A stretch of 64,000 nt of DNA. It comes from a virus. The notes under the pieces are model-generated. The model did not search any database, was not told where the DNA came from, and saw nothing but the letters and a program-made list of their open reading frames with translations. Made by a program: the position numbers and the translations under genes. The stretch spans positions 1 to 64,000 of IMG/VR virus record IMGVR_UViG_3300024495_000026; one strand, written 5' to 3'. Positions 14,344-23,801 of this stretch are shown one piece after another. Within the stretch, counting starts at the first letter, position 1. Every line of letters begins with the position of its first letter.

Positions 14344-16860
14344 TCAGAAAGTACCTGCATCAACGGTGATATTCTCAAGGAATCTTTCAGTTCCTGTGCA
14401 GGAAATAACTTGAGATTGTCCAGCACAATCATTTACCCAAAGTGAACCGATTTCAATAGGAGCAAAAGTAGAAACTGTGATTTGTGGATTATTAACTCCA
14501 GTTCCACCACCATCACTGATTACAGAACCAAACTTAAATCTTCCGTCTCCGTGTTCCCATACAACTGCAGATTGCTTTGCGCTATCAGTATAATAGTTGA
14601 AGAGAACTCCAAGGTCCCAAGTTGTCGCAGTTGATGGTGCTGCACCATCAACAATACCAAGTTGAATGGTACGATCTTCTACGGTAAGTGTAGAAGTATT
14701 AACTTGAGTTGTGCTACCATTTACATAAAGATTTCCACTAACAGTTAGGTTTGAAGAAACTCCAACATTACCGGTAGCATCAATTGTAACTGCTTCTGTT
14801 CCATTTGAATGTTGGATGGTTGCAGTTTTAATTGTTGGTGAACTTAATGAAGTACCAACAACAACTGCATTGGGAAGACCAACTGTAATTGTTTGAGCTG
14901 AAGTAGATGTTTCAATCTCATTTGCAGTTCCTGCAATCGTCAGAGTTTGTGAAGTATTGACAGTGCTTGAACCACTATCAGCACTCAATCCAAGAGTTAA
15001 ATCAATGTTTCCAATTTGTGTATCAACATAATCAATAACGGCTGATGAGGTAGGAACTGAAGATGTTGAAGTTCCCGAACCAACTGCAGATGAGAATTGG
15101 GTAATACCAACCCCGCTTCCTACAGTAAGATTGGTTGTAGTTAGAGCAATACTTACATTTACAGTATCTAATTCAGTATGACCAGAAATATCCGCACCAC
15201 CATTACCATCAATTAATCCAGATACTGTTGCTATTCCAGACGCATTAATATTTCTAGTAGAAATATCTTCCCCAACAGATGACCCACCAGAAGTAGAACC
15301 AATAGTAACAGAACCAACTGTTAATGTTCCACCAACATAAACCGACTGATTAAATGTTGCAACTCCAGATACAGTGATGGTATCAGAACTATTATCACCA
15401 AGATTTACATTTCCTGCAAGAGTGGTAATTCCAGCAACATTTAAATTGCCAGTAAAAGAAGCATGTTGTGTAGTAAAGGTGTTTGTTGCTGGATTGTAGT
15501 ATATACCATTATCGGTATATACAGTTTCATTTGTGGCAGAACCATTGTTTGCATCTACAAATGTCACATAATAATTTGCATCGCTATCAGATGCAGTAAC
15601 AGTTTTAACTTGATCTGCCGAAGATACATTACCAACTAAAGAACCATAAAAAGTTGATGCAGTTACTGAGGTGTCACTAATAGTAACTCCAGTTCCGACA
15701 GCAAGACGAACACCATTTGCCATCGTGGTGGTGCCAATAGCAACACCATAATTGAAAGCAAAAGCATCAGTACTAAATCCAAGAGTTCCACTCTTGAACC
15801 ACATCATTTGCTTGTAAGTATCTGGAAGTGTATTAATTCCAGAAGAGGCAAATGGAACTAATGGAGTTCCTTCAGTAGATGCAATTGCAACACCTGCATG
15901 ATTTGCAGTTGTGTCATTTGGTGTTATTGATGTGGTATATCCAAGAACGATATCCTTATTTTGGATAAAAACATCTTCGCCTAGTAATGTAATTGTGGTT
16001 CCACCAACAGTTACATTACCGTTGACATTCAAATTAGTATTAATCTGTACACTTCCAGTAAATAATGCACCATCATTACAAACAATAGAACCAAGTGTTG
16101 CTACACCATTAGTATAAATATCTGCCCATCTTTTTCCAGAAGTACCTAAATTATAACTACCAGTATCACTAGGAATTAAACTCGATTTAAATTCGCCAGC
16201 AACTACAATATCGTCAGTATCACTATCACCGAGATTAATCTGACCGCCATAAAATGTTACTGCACCATTAAAATATGATGCGCCAGCCACAGAAAGTCCT
16301 GCACCAACGCTAAGATTTTTCTCAACACCTACGCCACCATCAATTTGAACAGCGCCAGTATTAACATCACCTAAAGTATTGTCAGTTGTATTACTAAATG
16401 TAGTAATACCGGAAAAATCAGAATTTGTATTTACATCAAATAAAGTTCCATTTACAGTGGTGATGCCAGTTAATGTCGGATTTGAGAAATTACCATTTGT
16501 ACCACCAACAGTATCCCATGAAAGAGTTCCGTCTGAAGCAACTTTTAGGAAATATCCGTCAACAATTGAGTTAGTATCTGGAAGAACATATGTACCGACG
16601 CCTGCTAGAGAATCGGGTGCTTTTAATGTAATAAATCCAGATCCATTTGAAGTTCCTTCAACTAGATTGAGTCCACTACCAGTTGAAGTTGTTTCTCTTT
16701 TCCAATAACGATGTGAACCAAAGAATTTATTAGTTGCTGTGTCTGAGGTTAAACCTACATATAGGTCATAAGTATCTGTTGTAAATCCAGGTTCACCTGC
16801 CCTAAGAGCTGGCAGATTAGCAAGAAGACCTCTTTTAAACTGTAAAACAGGAGCTGCCAT
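14344..16860 (-). CDS. Tail fibre / virion structural protein (838 aa)
   Basis: The start MAAPVLQFKRGLLANLPALR, followed by AGEPGFTTDTYDLYVG, is the common N-terminal attachment motif of marine T4-like fibres. The rest is beta-rich with repeated ITTVNG, VSGVATFN and NLNVAG phrases. Residues about 285-400 (DIVLGYTTSITP to GVAIGTTTM) are clearly homologous to a module in the fibre at 31198-34230, sharing STEG and [12 protein letters not shown]. There is no enzyme motif. It is expressed from two CTAAATA boxes upstream and ends at a strong terminator. Confidence 0.8.
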   Translation of the reverse strand: MAAPVLQFKRGLLANLPALRAGEPGFTTDTYDLYVGLTSDTATNKFFGSHRYWKRETTSTGSGLNLVEGTSNGSGFITLKAPDSLAGVGTYVLPDTNSIVDGYFLKVASDGTLSWDTVGGTNGNFSNPTLTGITTVNGTLFDVNTNSDFSGITTFSNTTDNTLGDVNTGAVQIDGGVGVEKNLSVGAGLSVAGASYFNGAVTFYGGQINLGDSDTDDIVVAGEFKSSLIPSDTGSYNLGTSGKRWADIYTNGVATLGSIVCNDGALFTGSVQINTNLNVNGNVTVGGTTITLLGEDVFIQNKDIVLGYTTSITPNDTTANHAGVAIASTEGTPLVPFASSGINTLPDTYKQMMWFKSGTLGFSTDAFAFNYGVAIGTTTMANGVRLAVGTGVTISDTSVTASTFYGSLVGNVSSADQVKTVTASDSDANYYVTFVDANNGSATNETVYTDNGIYYNPATNTFTTQHASFTGNLNVAGITTLAGNVNLGDNSSDTITVSGVATFNQSVYVGGTLTVGSVTIGSTSGGSSVGEDISTRNINASGIATVSGLIDGNGGADISGHTELDTVNVSIALTTTNLTVGSGVGITQFSSAVGSGTSTSSVPTSSAVIDYVDTQIGNIDLTLGLSADSGSSTVNTSQTLTIAGTANEIETSTSAQTITVGLPNAVVVGTSLSSPTIKTATIQHSNGTEAVTIDATGNVGVSSNLTVSGNLYVNGSTTQVNTSTLTVEDRTIQLGIVDGAAPSTATTWDLGVLFNYYTDSAKQSAVVWEHGDGRFKFGSVISDGGGTGVNNPQITVSTFAPIEIGSLWVNDCAGQSQVISCTGTERFLENITVDAGTF

Positions 16861-16871
16861 CTTTTTACCGA

Positions 16872-16894
16872 TATTTAGATGTAATATTATTTAG
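16872..16894 (-). promoter_or_regulatory. Two late promoter boxes (CTAAATA x2)
   Basis: The minus strand carries CTAAATA at 16888-16894 and again at 16872-16878, the second only 12 bases before the ATG at 16860. The duplicated box may raise expression of the 838-aa fibre. Confidence 0.5.
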
Positions 16895-16899
16895 TTTTT

Positions 16900-17199
16900 T
16901 TAAAAACCTCCCCCGTCCAAATCTATTCTATTATTAAGATCAACATCTAGTTGATTTTTAAAATCTGTGGGTAATCCTGGTTGTGTTGTTTCTGTAGTTG
17001 ACGAAGCAGAAAGAACAACATCGGGATTTACTGCTTTATATTTTCCGGTAGCAGAATCATACATGATAAGGTATTTATCTTTAACTCCAGATACATCAAC
17101 ATCTAGGAGTTCATTTAAAGTTCTTGCCATAACTACACCTGATGCTACAGTTGCTTTAATTTTTTGTGCTTGGGATTTTACTCTTACATTGATAGTCAT
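16900..17199 (-). CDS. Small virion-associated protein (99 aa)
   Basis: The N-terminal 20 residues are Lys/Arg-rich (TINVRVKSQAQKIKATVA), followed by ELLDVDVSGVKDKYLIMYD and a Gly/Asp-rich tail ending in DLDGGGF. The DKYLIMYDSATGKYKAV phrase is typical of short fibre-linked proteins in T4-like marine phages. Its start overlaps the stop of the upstream 111-aa gene by 4 bases, so the two are coupled. A structural or assembly role beside the 838-aa fibre is likely. Confidence 0.6.
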   Translation of the reverse strand: MTINVRVKSQAQKIKATVASGVVMARTLNELLDVDVSGVKDKYLIMYDSATGKYKAVNPDVVLSASSTTETTQPGLPTDFKNQLDVDLNNRIDLDGGGF

Positions 17200-17531
17200 A
17201 CGGATACAGTTTCCTCTACAATTACATTTCCTTGTAAAACTTTTGATTTTATACCACCAGAAGATGTAATAATGATGTCATAATAACATCTTCCGCTCGG
17301 TAAAGTTGCAGTAACAGCATTACTCATAGAAATTTTAACTGTACTATCTGATACTGTAGTCAAAGTTGAAAATGTATAAGCAACTCCTGCTGTTGGGTGT
17401 TTTCTCAATTTCGCTGTAGTAGTAGCACCTGTTAAATTCAATCCCAACCCATCTTCAGCGGTTAGAGAAAAAGTCTCTTCAAAATAAGTTCCCTTATGTA
17501 TTGTTAAGTTTACCGCAGATACTGCAGCCAT
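17196..17531 (-). CDS. Small beta-sandwich structural protein (111 aa)
   Basis: Alternating beta strands (LTIHKGTYFEETFSLTAEDG, then RCYYDIIITSSGGIKSKVLQGNVIV) suggest an Ig-like or BppU-N-like domain, a fold used in baseplate and fibre attachment. It begins MAAVSAVNLTIHKG and is preceded by a late promoter overlapping the neighbouring stop codon. It is coupled to the 99-aa gene by a 4-base overlap. The function is inferred from fold and context only. Confidence 0.65.
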   Translation of the reverse strand: MAAVSAVNLTIHKGTYFEETFSLTAEDGLGLNLTGATTTAKLRKHPTAGVAYTFSTLTTVSDSTVKISMSNAVTATLPSGRCYYDIIITSSGGIKSKVLQGNVIVEETVSV

Positions 17532-17554
17532 CTTTTATCTTTAATATTATCAAT

Positions 17555-17561
17555 TATTTAT
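17555..17561 (-). promoter_or_regulatory. Late promoter box (ATAAATA)
   Basis: The minus strand reads GAATAAATAATTG, overlapping the stop codon of the gene at 17558-17920 and 24 bases before the ATG at 17531. Confidence 0.5.
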
Positions 17562-17920
17562 TCCGAATAAAACTTTATCTCTTTGTACTCTGAATTGCAG
17601 AGATCATTAATCTTTCTCTTTATCTCTGCTCTCTTATCATTAGTAATATAAACACTGCGAGCAAGTTCAATAAATCTTTCACCAAAATCTTGTTTCTTTT
17701 CCAGTTCTCTTAATTCATCTTCAATCTTCCAAAGTTTTTGATTCACTTCTCGCAATTCATTCATATACTCAAGAGTGAATTGAGTGATTGTACTTTTAAT
17801 CAGATTCAATTCATCAAGTTCTTTGAGGACATATTCATTGTCGGTGAACAACGATTTAATCTCAAGAATTGAAATCTTATCTAATAGTTCACCAACTGAC
17901 ACTGGAATTGTGATTTTCAT
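17558..17920 (-). CDS. DUF6165-like protein (120 aa)
   Basis: The start MKITIPVSVGELLDKISILEIK and the long charged helices that follow match the DUF6165 family, small proteins usually found beside glycosyltransferases and TPR methyltransferases in bacteria and marine phages. Its biochemical role is not known. It is the last gene of a tightly overlapping run, with a 4-base overlap with the GT2-methyltransferase gene, which supports a supporting function in that pathway. Confidence 0.65.
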   Translation of the reverse strand: MKITIPVSVGELLDKISILEIKSLFTDNEYVLKELDELNLIKSTITQFTLEYMNELREVNQKLWKIEDELRELEKKQDFGERFIELARSVYITNDKRAEIKRKINDLCNSEYKEIKFYSE

Positions 17921-19455
17921 AGAGGATTATCTAGATCAAAATTAGACTTAATAAATTCAATAAGTTCTTTATTTTTAGAAGCAACTCCAAGACCAAAAGT
18001 ATGAGTAAATGTTACTTTTGGTATATCAAGTTCTTCAAAGAACTTCTTCACTCCATATTGATGACCATTCAATTCTTCAACACAAGTATCGTGGAAAAGA
18101 ATTACTCCATTCTCTTTTAAGAAAGGACTCCAAGTTTCATAATCGTGCTTGACGGATTCATATGCATGATCTCCATCAATATGAAGAATATCAATTTGCT
18201 TATCCCAAGTTTTTGCAACATCATCAAACAAACCTTTAATGAAAGTTACATTGTCTTTCATAAAGAGTTTCTCTTGTTTATTCAAAACATATTCATAAGA
18301 TCCCTGTGGAGCTGGACCAGTAAATATATCTCCCTCAAAAGTATCAACCCCATAAACATGACCAATACGAGGCATACCAAAACAGAAGGTAGAAAATCCT
18401 CTATCAACTCCGAGGTCAACAGTTACTTCTGGTTTGATTTGAGTTACTAACCATTCAGCAAATTTACGATGTCCTCTCCAACAAGAAGGAACATCTTCCA
18501 AATTAGTCAAGAATAATTTATCAATAGCATCAATTCTTTCCGAAGAGTGTAGTAAATCTGGATTAAATCCAGTTGCAAAGATTGTAAGATTTGGATTATT
18601 CAATCTTGTAGAAAGTTCAAACAAATATCCAAATGCTTGTGACAAATGAGAACCTCCCATATTCATTCCTTCACTGACTGCGTGGAATGCATAGTTCATT
18701 CCTCGTTGGAAATCACCAGTAGAAAGTAAGATTTGACTACAACGAATGAAAGCAGTAATTCTAAAACTATCAAAGTATGGTTTAGAAACATTCAAAAACT
18801 CTTGACCATATTCAAGTGCTTTCTCTGTGTTCTTCACATTAAAATAATGATTGAAAATAAACCAAATCCAATACCAGTTGGATGGATCTTTCTTATGCTC
18901 TCTTTCACAGATTGAAAAGTAAAAGAGTTCTTTGTCTATGGTCTTATGAATTTTTTTAGTAATCTTAATTGTTGTATCTACACTATTTGGATTTAAGTAT
19001 TCTTCTGTTGGAACAAAGTTAGGAACTTCATGAACAGCATTGACCCAAATATAATTCTTTGTTCTATGAAACCTTGTATGAACCTCATTAGATTGAACTG
19101 GATCTCCTTTACCATTATCATCAAATCTTAAATGATTAAAGGTAGTGAACTCATCAGCAATCACACCAAATCCTTCTGGATAAAACTCATCTACATCTTC
19201 ATTAAAGTCAAGTGCAAATGCCCAATCAGTTTCAACATAAGAAAGTGCCTGATTTCTTGCAACTGAAAAATCAAACTCTTCTCTTGTTTGTGGATGCTCA
19301 TAGACTTTAATACCAGCATCTTTGAGTAGTTGAACCGTGTTGTCTGTACTTCCAGTATCAACTACAACTACATCGTCAAACTTCTTTGAGTTTTTAAGAA
19401 ACTTTTCAATATTTTTTTCTTCGTTTTTTGCAATTGCGTATAGTGTTACTTTCAT
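17917..19455 (-). CDS. GT2 glycosyltransferase / TPR / SAM methyltransferase fusion (512 aa)
   Basis: Residues 1-110 are a family 2 glycosyltransferase N-terminus: MKVTLYAIAKNEEKNIEKFL, VVVDTGSTDNTVQLL and ALDFNEDVDEF as the acidic sugar-nucleotide motif. TPR-like helices follow to about 330. Residues about 340-500 are a Methyltransf_24-type domain with VTVDLGVDRGFSTFCFG and LHIDGDHAYESVKHD. An ATG at 19470 is possible, but the ATG at 19455 gives a 4-base ATGA overlap with the preceding gene, so I used it. It probably transfers a sugar and methylates it or a neighbour. Confidence 0.8.
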   Translation of the reverse strand: MKVTLYAIAKNEEKNIEKFLKNSKKFDDVVVVDTGSTDNTVQLLKDAGIKVYEHPQTREEFDFSVARNQALSYVETDWAFALDFNEDVDEFYPEGFGVIADEFTTFNHLRFDDNGKGDPVQSNEVHTRFHRTKNYIWVNAVHEVPNFVPTEEYLNPNSVDTTIKITKKIHKTIDKELFYFSICEREHKKDPSNWYWIWFIFNHYFNVKNTEKALEYGQEFLNVSKPYFDSFRITAFIRCSQILLSTGDFQRGMNYAFHAVSEGMNMGGSHLSQAFGYLFELSTRLNNPNLTIFATGFNPDLLHSSERIDAIDKLFLTNLEDVPSCWRGHRKFAEWLVTQIKPEVTVDLGVDRGFSTFCFGMPRIGHVYGVDTFEGDIFTGPAPQGSYEYVLNKQEKLFMKDNVTFIKGLFDDVAKTWDKQIDILHIDGDHAYESVKHDYETWSPFLKENGVILFHDTCVEELNGHQYGVKKFFEELDIPKVTFTHTFGLGVASKNKELIEFIKSNFDLDNPL

Positions 19456-20147
19456 AGATATGTGCTCCAATCAATACAGGGTGATAAAAAGTCTTTATGT
19501 GCGTGTGTAGAATAACCAGGAATACTTGAAATTAAATTTCTTCCTCTCTTATGTAGTTCTAAAAATTTACCGTGATCTGCGGAAGGTTCAAAACCAGTTG
19601 AGAAGTGTTTATGAACTTCTTTATCTTCTTTGAGTGTCTTGAACTTAACTGCAAAAGTATTAGTCGTAGAAGGAGTTGGCATCCAGTGAGAATACTTTGT
19701 TGCAAGAACTTTTGACATAAAGTCTTTATACATCTCCTGATACTTATCTCCGTGATCATACAAAGTTACATATTGAACAGGTAGAGTAAATCCATCTATG
19801 AGGGCTCTATCCCAGTTTGGACGATGTACATAATCATCTTCAAGGAAATAAATGATTGTATCATCATCAAAGTCTTGTGAAAGAATGTGGTCCAGTGTCT
19901 TACAGAAACTTTCACTTTCTTTACCGCAGTTGATTGTAATAGAACTTTCATCTTTGAGAAATGTATCTTCCTGCTTTCCATAACACTCATCAAAGATGAT
20001 TGTGTAGTTGGTGGTTTCTGAGTTGAGTGTATTCTTGAAGTTTTGGAATACCTTTTCCTTGTCCCACCACTCTGGACGATTTGCTCCTGAAAGATTTACT
20101 TTGGATGTATAGCAATGTCTTAAAAATACTTCAATTTTCATTTTCAC
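19452..20147 (-). CDS. Glycosyltransferase-like protein (231 aa)
   Basis: The sequence begins MKMKIEVFLRHCYTS and contains IIYFLEDDYVHRPNWDRALIDG at about residues 100-120, an acidic EDD motif in the position of the metal-binding DxD of GT-A glycosyltransferases. Later THAHKDFLSP contributes His residues that could complete the site. No exact family is recognised, so the donor and acceptor are unknown. It overlaps the acetyltransferase gene upstream by 17 bases and the GT2 fusion downstream by 4 bases. Confidence 0.6.
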   Translation of the reverse strand: MKMKIEVFLRHCYTSKVNLSGANRPEWWDKEKVFQNFKNTLNSETTNYTIIFDECYGKQEDTFLKDESSITINCGKESESFCKTLDHILSQDFDDDTIIYFLEDDYVHRPNWDRALIDGFTLPVQYVTLYDHGDKYQEMYKDFMSKVLATKYSHWMPTPSTTNTFAVKFKTLKEDKEVHKHFSTGFEPSADHGKFLELHKRGRNLISSIPGYSTHAHKDFLSPCIDWSTYL

Positions 20148-20649
20148 ACTTCCTAATAAATTCGTAGATGTTGTTTGAACACAATAATTTAAGATGTTGA
20201 TTAATCTTTTCTTCTTCCCAATCCCACCACTTGATTTTTAAAAGTTTTTCAATAGCATTCTTTTCAAATCTATGTTTAATAAATTTTGCAGGATTTCCAC
20301 CAGTAATAGAATATGGTTCTACATCTTTAACTACATGACTATTATATGCAATAACTGCTCCATCCCCAATAGTTACTCCACTCATAATAGTTACATTGGA
20401 TCCTATACAAACATCATTTCCAATTGTCACATCACCATTTGATTTGACATTTCCTTTACCATCAAAAGTATTAAAAATATCACAATGCATACTACCAAAA
20501 GGATAAGTTGTTATCCAATCTGTTCTATGATCTGCCATTAAAATAATATTACAGTTTTCTCCAATGGAACAAAACTTCCCTATATGAACCTGTTTATTTC
20601 CAGGATGATGAATACTCATCCTTTCTAAACCATAACTATACTTACTCAT
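20131..20649 (-). CDS. CatB/XAT-type hexapeptide acetyltransferase (172 aa)
   Basis: Left-handed beta-helix hexapeptide repeats are plain (VHIGKFCSIGENCNIIL, then DVTIGNDVCIGSNVTIMSG and VTIGDGAVIAYNSHVV). The phrase ADHRTDWITTYPF and the ending VEPYSITGGNPAKFIKHRF are hallmarks of the xenobiotic/sugar O-acetyltransferase subgroup. It forms a trimer and uses acetyl-CoA, with the His in ADHRTD as the likely base. In this cluster the acceptor is probably a sugar on a glycan. It overlaps the sulfotransferase gene by 4 bases. Confidence 0.88.
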   Translation of the reverse strand: MSKYSYGLERMSIHHPGNKQVHIGKFCSIGENCNIILMADHRTDWITTYPFGSMHCDIFNTFDGKGNVKSNGDVTIGNDVCIGSNVTIMSGVTIGDGAVIAYNSHVVKDVEPYSITGGNPAKFIKHRFEKNAIEKLLKIKWWDWEEEKINQHLKLLCSNNIYEFIRKCENEN

Positions 20650-21428
20650 ATGTTAAATTTATCATAAAGTTTTACATTTTCTTCACCAATCACTTCTTCT
20701 GGTGGTGGTGAAGTTCTTTGAAGTTTAGACCGAATTTGATGAAGATTATCAATACCCCATTCGTGATCTTTTTCTTCGGCACAAGTATTAAAGATATTAG
20801 AAAGATCGTGAATGTGATTTTCTATTTCCAGAAACTCATAAATTTTCTTGAGTTCCTGTTCTGGATTTTGTGTAAGATCATTATAATCTACTAGGTGAAT
20901 ATTGTCTCTGTAATTAGTCAAACCATAAACCAAACTTTCATAAGGATCGCAAACATAATTCTTCCAAAGACATTCAATACGATTGTCAGTATTGATTTCC
21001 TTTCCTTCTCTTTTTAAATGAGCATCTACAAAATTATCTGCTTCATTGTTTCTTTGAATGAGTAAGATATAAGAAGAAAGAACTTCACTAATTCTTCTGT
21101 TGGTTGCAATAATTTTTGGTTTTTGGTGAAGAAACTTTTCAATAGAAGAAACATTCTTGCACCAACCACGATGTTTATCAAGAACGCAAGGTTTCTCTAT
21201 GTGATTATAAAAGTTCTCAAGAATTGAATTGTAAGTGTTATATACTACTTGTGGTTTATCATAAGTATATTGTAAGTCTATTTTTGAAAAACCCTCATCA
21301 ATCCAACAGAGCAAATCGGCAAGTGGTGATGTTGGAGTTGCTTGTAACTTTGGATGTTGTGAAAGAATTGAACCAAGTAAAGTAGAACCTGATCTTGGAA
21401 GACCAGAAAGGAAAAATAATGTTTTCAT
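20646..21428 (-). CDS. Sulfotransferase family protein (260 aa)
   Basis: The N-terminus MKTLFFLSGLPRSGSTLLGS holds the 5'-phosphosulfate-binding loop (PRSGST, about residues 11-16) of PAPS-dependent sulfotransferases. A downstream NRRISEVLSSYILLIQR segment resembles the 3'-phosphate-binding motif with its Arg and Ser. It would move sulfate from PAPS to a hydroxyl on a carbohydrate or tyrosine. Its length fits a single domain. It follows the RCC1 gene at 21446 by 17 bases and leads into the acetyltransferase with a 4-base overlap. Confidence 0.88.
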   Translation of the reverse strand: MKTLFFLSGLPRSGSTLLGSILSQHPKLQATPTSPLADLLCWIDEGFSKIDLQYTYDKPQVVYNTYNSILENFYNHIEKPCVLDKHRGWCKNVSSIEKFLHQKPKIIATNRRISEVLSSYILLIQRNNEADNFVDAHLKREGKEINTDNRIECLWKNYVCDPYESLVYGLTNYRDNIHLVDYNDLTQNPEQELKKIYEFLEIENHIHDLSNIFNTCAEEKDHEWGIDNLHQIRSKLQRTSPPPEEVIGEENVKLYDKFNI

Positions 21429-21445
21429 AATTAAGAAATAATGTT

Positions 21446-22624
21446 TTACCGATAATCATCTATGTAGGTTGTTGCTGCTGCATGAGAATATCCACTAGCA
21501 ACTTGTTTCCAATTAGTTCCTCCAGCGAATGTTGTTACTGGAGTGGATCTATTGGTTGTTGTATTGTCTCCTAGTTGTCCACTACTATTACGACCCCAAG
21601 TCCATAAGGTTCCATCAGTTTTGACTGCTGCTGTATAATTGCCAGCACTAGCAACTTGTTTCCAGTTAGTTCCTCCTGCGAATGTAGTGACTGGAGTTAG
21701 TCTATTGGTCCCTGATGTGTTGTCTCCTAGTTGTCCATAAGAATTACGACCCCAAGTCCATAAGGTTCCATCGGTTTTAATTGCTGCAGTATGATATCCA
21801 TTAGCACTAAAAGCAACTTGTTTCCAATTAGTTCCTCCAGCGAATGTTGTTACTGGAGTGGATCTATCAGTTGCTGCATTGTCTCCTAGTTGTCCACTAT
21901 TATTACGACCCCAAGTCCATAAGGTTCCATCAGTTTTGATTGCTAATGTATGTAGACTTCCTGCACTTACTTGTTTCCAGTTAGTTCCTCCTGCGAATGT
22001 GGTGACTGGAGTTTGTCTTTGGGTTGTTGTATTGTCTCCTAGTTGTCCACTACTATTACGACCCCAAGTCCATAAGGTTCCATCGGTTTTAATTGCTGCT
22101 GTATGAATTTGACCACAAGCAACTTGTTTCCAGTTGGTTCCTCCTGCGAATGTAGTGACTGGAATGGATCTATTGGTTGATGTATTGTCTCCTAGTTGTC
22201 CATAAGCATTACTCCCCCAAGTCCATAAGGTTCCATCAGTTTTGATTGCTAATGTATGTAGATTTCCTGCACTTACTTGTTTCCAGTTAGTTCCTCCTGC
22301 GAATGTGGTGACTGGAGTGGATCTATCAGTTGTTGTATTGTCTCCTAGTTGTCCAGTAATATTATAACCCCAAGTCCATAGGGTTCCATCTGTTTTGATT
22401 GCTACTGTATTATTTACTCCAGCAAAAACTTGTTTCCAGTTTGCTCCGCCAGCAAGTGTTGTGACTGGAGTGGATCTATTGGGTGCTGTATTGTCTCCTA
22501 GTCGTCCAGAAGAATTATTACCCCAAGTCCATAAGTTCCCCTGCCTAAAAGCATCAGCAGGGACGAAAACATCGTCAAAGTTATATGAGAGACCGTCTTG
22601 TAAAAAGTTATAAAAGTTTGGCAT
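21446..22624 (-). CDS. RCC1-like seven-bladed propeller protein, copy 1 (392 aa)
   Basis: After a 30-residue leader (MPNFYNFLQDGLSYNFDDVF) come exactly seven blades of about 50 residues, each with the frame DGTLWTWG..., GQLGDNT..., [15 protein letters not shown]. This is the RCC1 repeat, which closes a seven-bladed beta-propeller. Blade 1 has the variant [10 protein letters not shown]; blades 2-7 have [10 protein letters not shown]. Differences cluster in two loops per blade. No enzyme motif is seen; a binding (receptor or glycan) role is inferred. It ends in HAAATTYIDDYR, almost the same as copy 2, which lies just upstream. Confidence 0.85.
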   Translation of the reverse strand: MPNFYNFLQDGLSYNFDDVFVPADAFRQGNLWTWGNNSSGRLGDNTAPNRSTPVTTLAGGANWKQVFAGVNNTVAIKTDGTLWTWGYNITGQLGDNTTTDRSTPVTTFAGGTNWKQVSAGNLHTLAIKTDGTLWTWGSNAYGQLGDNTSTNRSIPVTTFAGGTNWKQVACGQIHTAAIKTDGTLWTWGRNSSGQLGDNTTTQRQTPVTTFAGGTNWKQVSAGSLHTLAIKTDGTLWTWGRNNSGQLGDNAATDRSTPVTTFAGGTNWKQVAFSANGYHTAAIKTDGTLWTWGRNSYGQLGDNTSGTNRLTPVTTFAGGTNWKQVASAGNYTAAVKTDGTLWTWGRNSSGQLGDNTTTNRSTPVTTFAGGTNWKQVASGYSHAAATTYIDDYR

Positions 22625-22625
22625 A

Positions 22626-23801
22626 TTATTGATAATCGTCTATGTATGTGGTTGCTGCTGTATGACCAGTTGCACCAGCAACTTGTTTCCAGTTGGTTCC
22701 TCCTGCAAATGTAGTAACTGGAGTGGATCTAGTGGTTGTTGTATTGTTTCCTAGTTGTCCGGTAGAATTTTGCCCCCAAGTCCATAAGGTTCCATCTGTT
22801 TTGACTGCTGCTGCGCTCGTTGCACCAATAAAAAAAACTTGTTTCCAGTTGGTTCCTCCTGCAAATGTAGTAACTGGAGTGGATCTAGTGGTTGCTGTAT
22901 TGTCTCCTAGTTGTCCAGTAGCGTTATAACCCCAAGTCCATAAGGTTCCATCGGTTTTGATTGCTGATACAGACCACGCCCTTGCGGATAAACCAATCTG
23001 TTTCCAGTTGGTTCCTCCTGCAAATGTAGTGACTGGAGTTAGTCTTTGGGTTGTTGTATTGTCTCCTACTTGTCCATAAGAATTAAAACCCCAAGTCCAC
23101 AAAGTACCATCAGTTTTGATTGCTGCTGTATATCTATATCCACAAACAACTTGTTTCCAGTTGGTTCCTCCTGCAAATGTAGTAACTGGAGTTAGTCTAT
23201 TAGTGAATGCTTGATTAATTCCTGCACCGTTAGGAATCCCCCAAATCCATAAGGTTCCATCAGTTTTTATTGCAGCAGTGTTCCAGTCACCGTTAGTAGA
23301 TTGTTTCCAGTTGGTTCCTCCTGCAAATGTAGTAACTGGAGTTAGTCTATTGGTTGTTGTATTGTCTCCTATCGTTCCATTAGCATTACTCCCCCAAGTC
23401 CATAAGGTTCCATCAGTTTTGATTGCAGTAAAATTATATCCACCAGCAACTTGTTTCCAGTTGGTTCCTCCTGCAAATGTTGTGACTGGAGTGGATCTAT
23501 CGGTTGTTGTATTGTCTCCTAGTCTTCCAGCATAATTACGACCCCAAGTCCATAAGGTTCCATCAGTTTTGATTGCTGCCATAGCTTGTAAATGGCAACC
23601 AGTAACTTGTTTCCAGTTTGCGCCACCAGCAAGTGTTGTGACTGGAGTGTTTCTTTGGGTTGTTGTATTGGTTCCTAGTTGTCCATAAGAATTACGACCC
23701 CAAGTCCATAAGTTTCCCTGCCTAAAAGCATCAGCAGTTACAAAAAGATCATCAACAGCAGCAGTTGTTCCAAAAATACTAGTGGAAAAATTGGTAGGCA
23801 T
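22626..23801 (-). CDS. RCC1-like seven-bladed propeller protein, copy 2 (391 aa)
   Basis: Same architecture as copy 1: a 27-residue leader (MPTNFSTSIFGTTAAVDDLF), then ADAFRQGNLWTWG and seven blades. Blade 4 is the most divergent (TLWIWGIPNGAGINQAF). The first blade again carries [10 protein letters not shown]. The ends (YIDDYQ and YIDDYR) and the shared ADAFRQGNLWTWG show that copies 1 and 2 are the closest pair. The start overlaps the YkgJ-like gene's stop by one base (TAATG), so it is translated with the enzyme cluster. Confidence 0.85.
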   Translation of the reverse strand: MPTNFSTSIFGTTAAVDDLFVTADAFRQGNLWTWGRNSYGQLGTNTTTQRNTPVTTLAGGANWKQVTGCHLQAMAAIKTDGTLWTWGRNYAGRLGDNTTTDRSTPVTTFAGGTNWKQVAGGYNFTAIKTDGTLWTWGSNANGTIGDNTTTNRLTPVTTFAGGTNWKQSTNGDWNTAAIKTDGTLWIWGIPNGAGINQAFTNRLTPVTTFAGGTNWKQVVCGYRYTAAIKTDGTLWTWGFNSYGQVGDNTTTQRLTPVTTFAGGTNWKQIGLSARAWSVSAIKTDGTLWTWGYNATGQLGDNTATTRSTPVTTFAGGTNWKQVFFIGATSAAAVKTDGTLWTWGQNSTGQLGNNTTTTRSTPVTTFAGGTNWKQVAGATGHTAATTYIDDYQ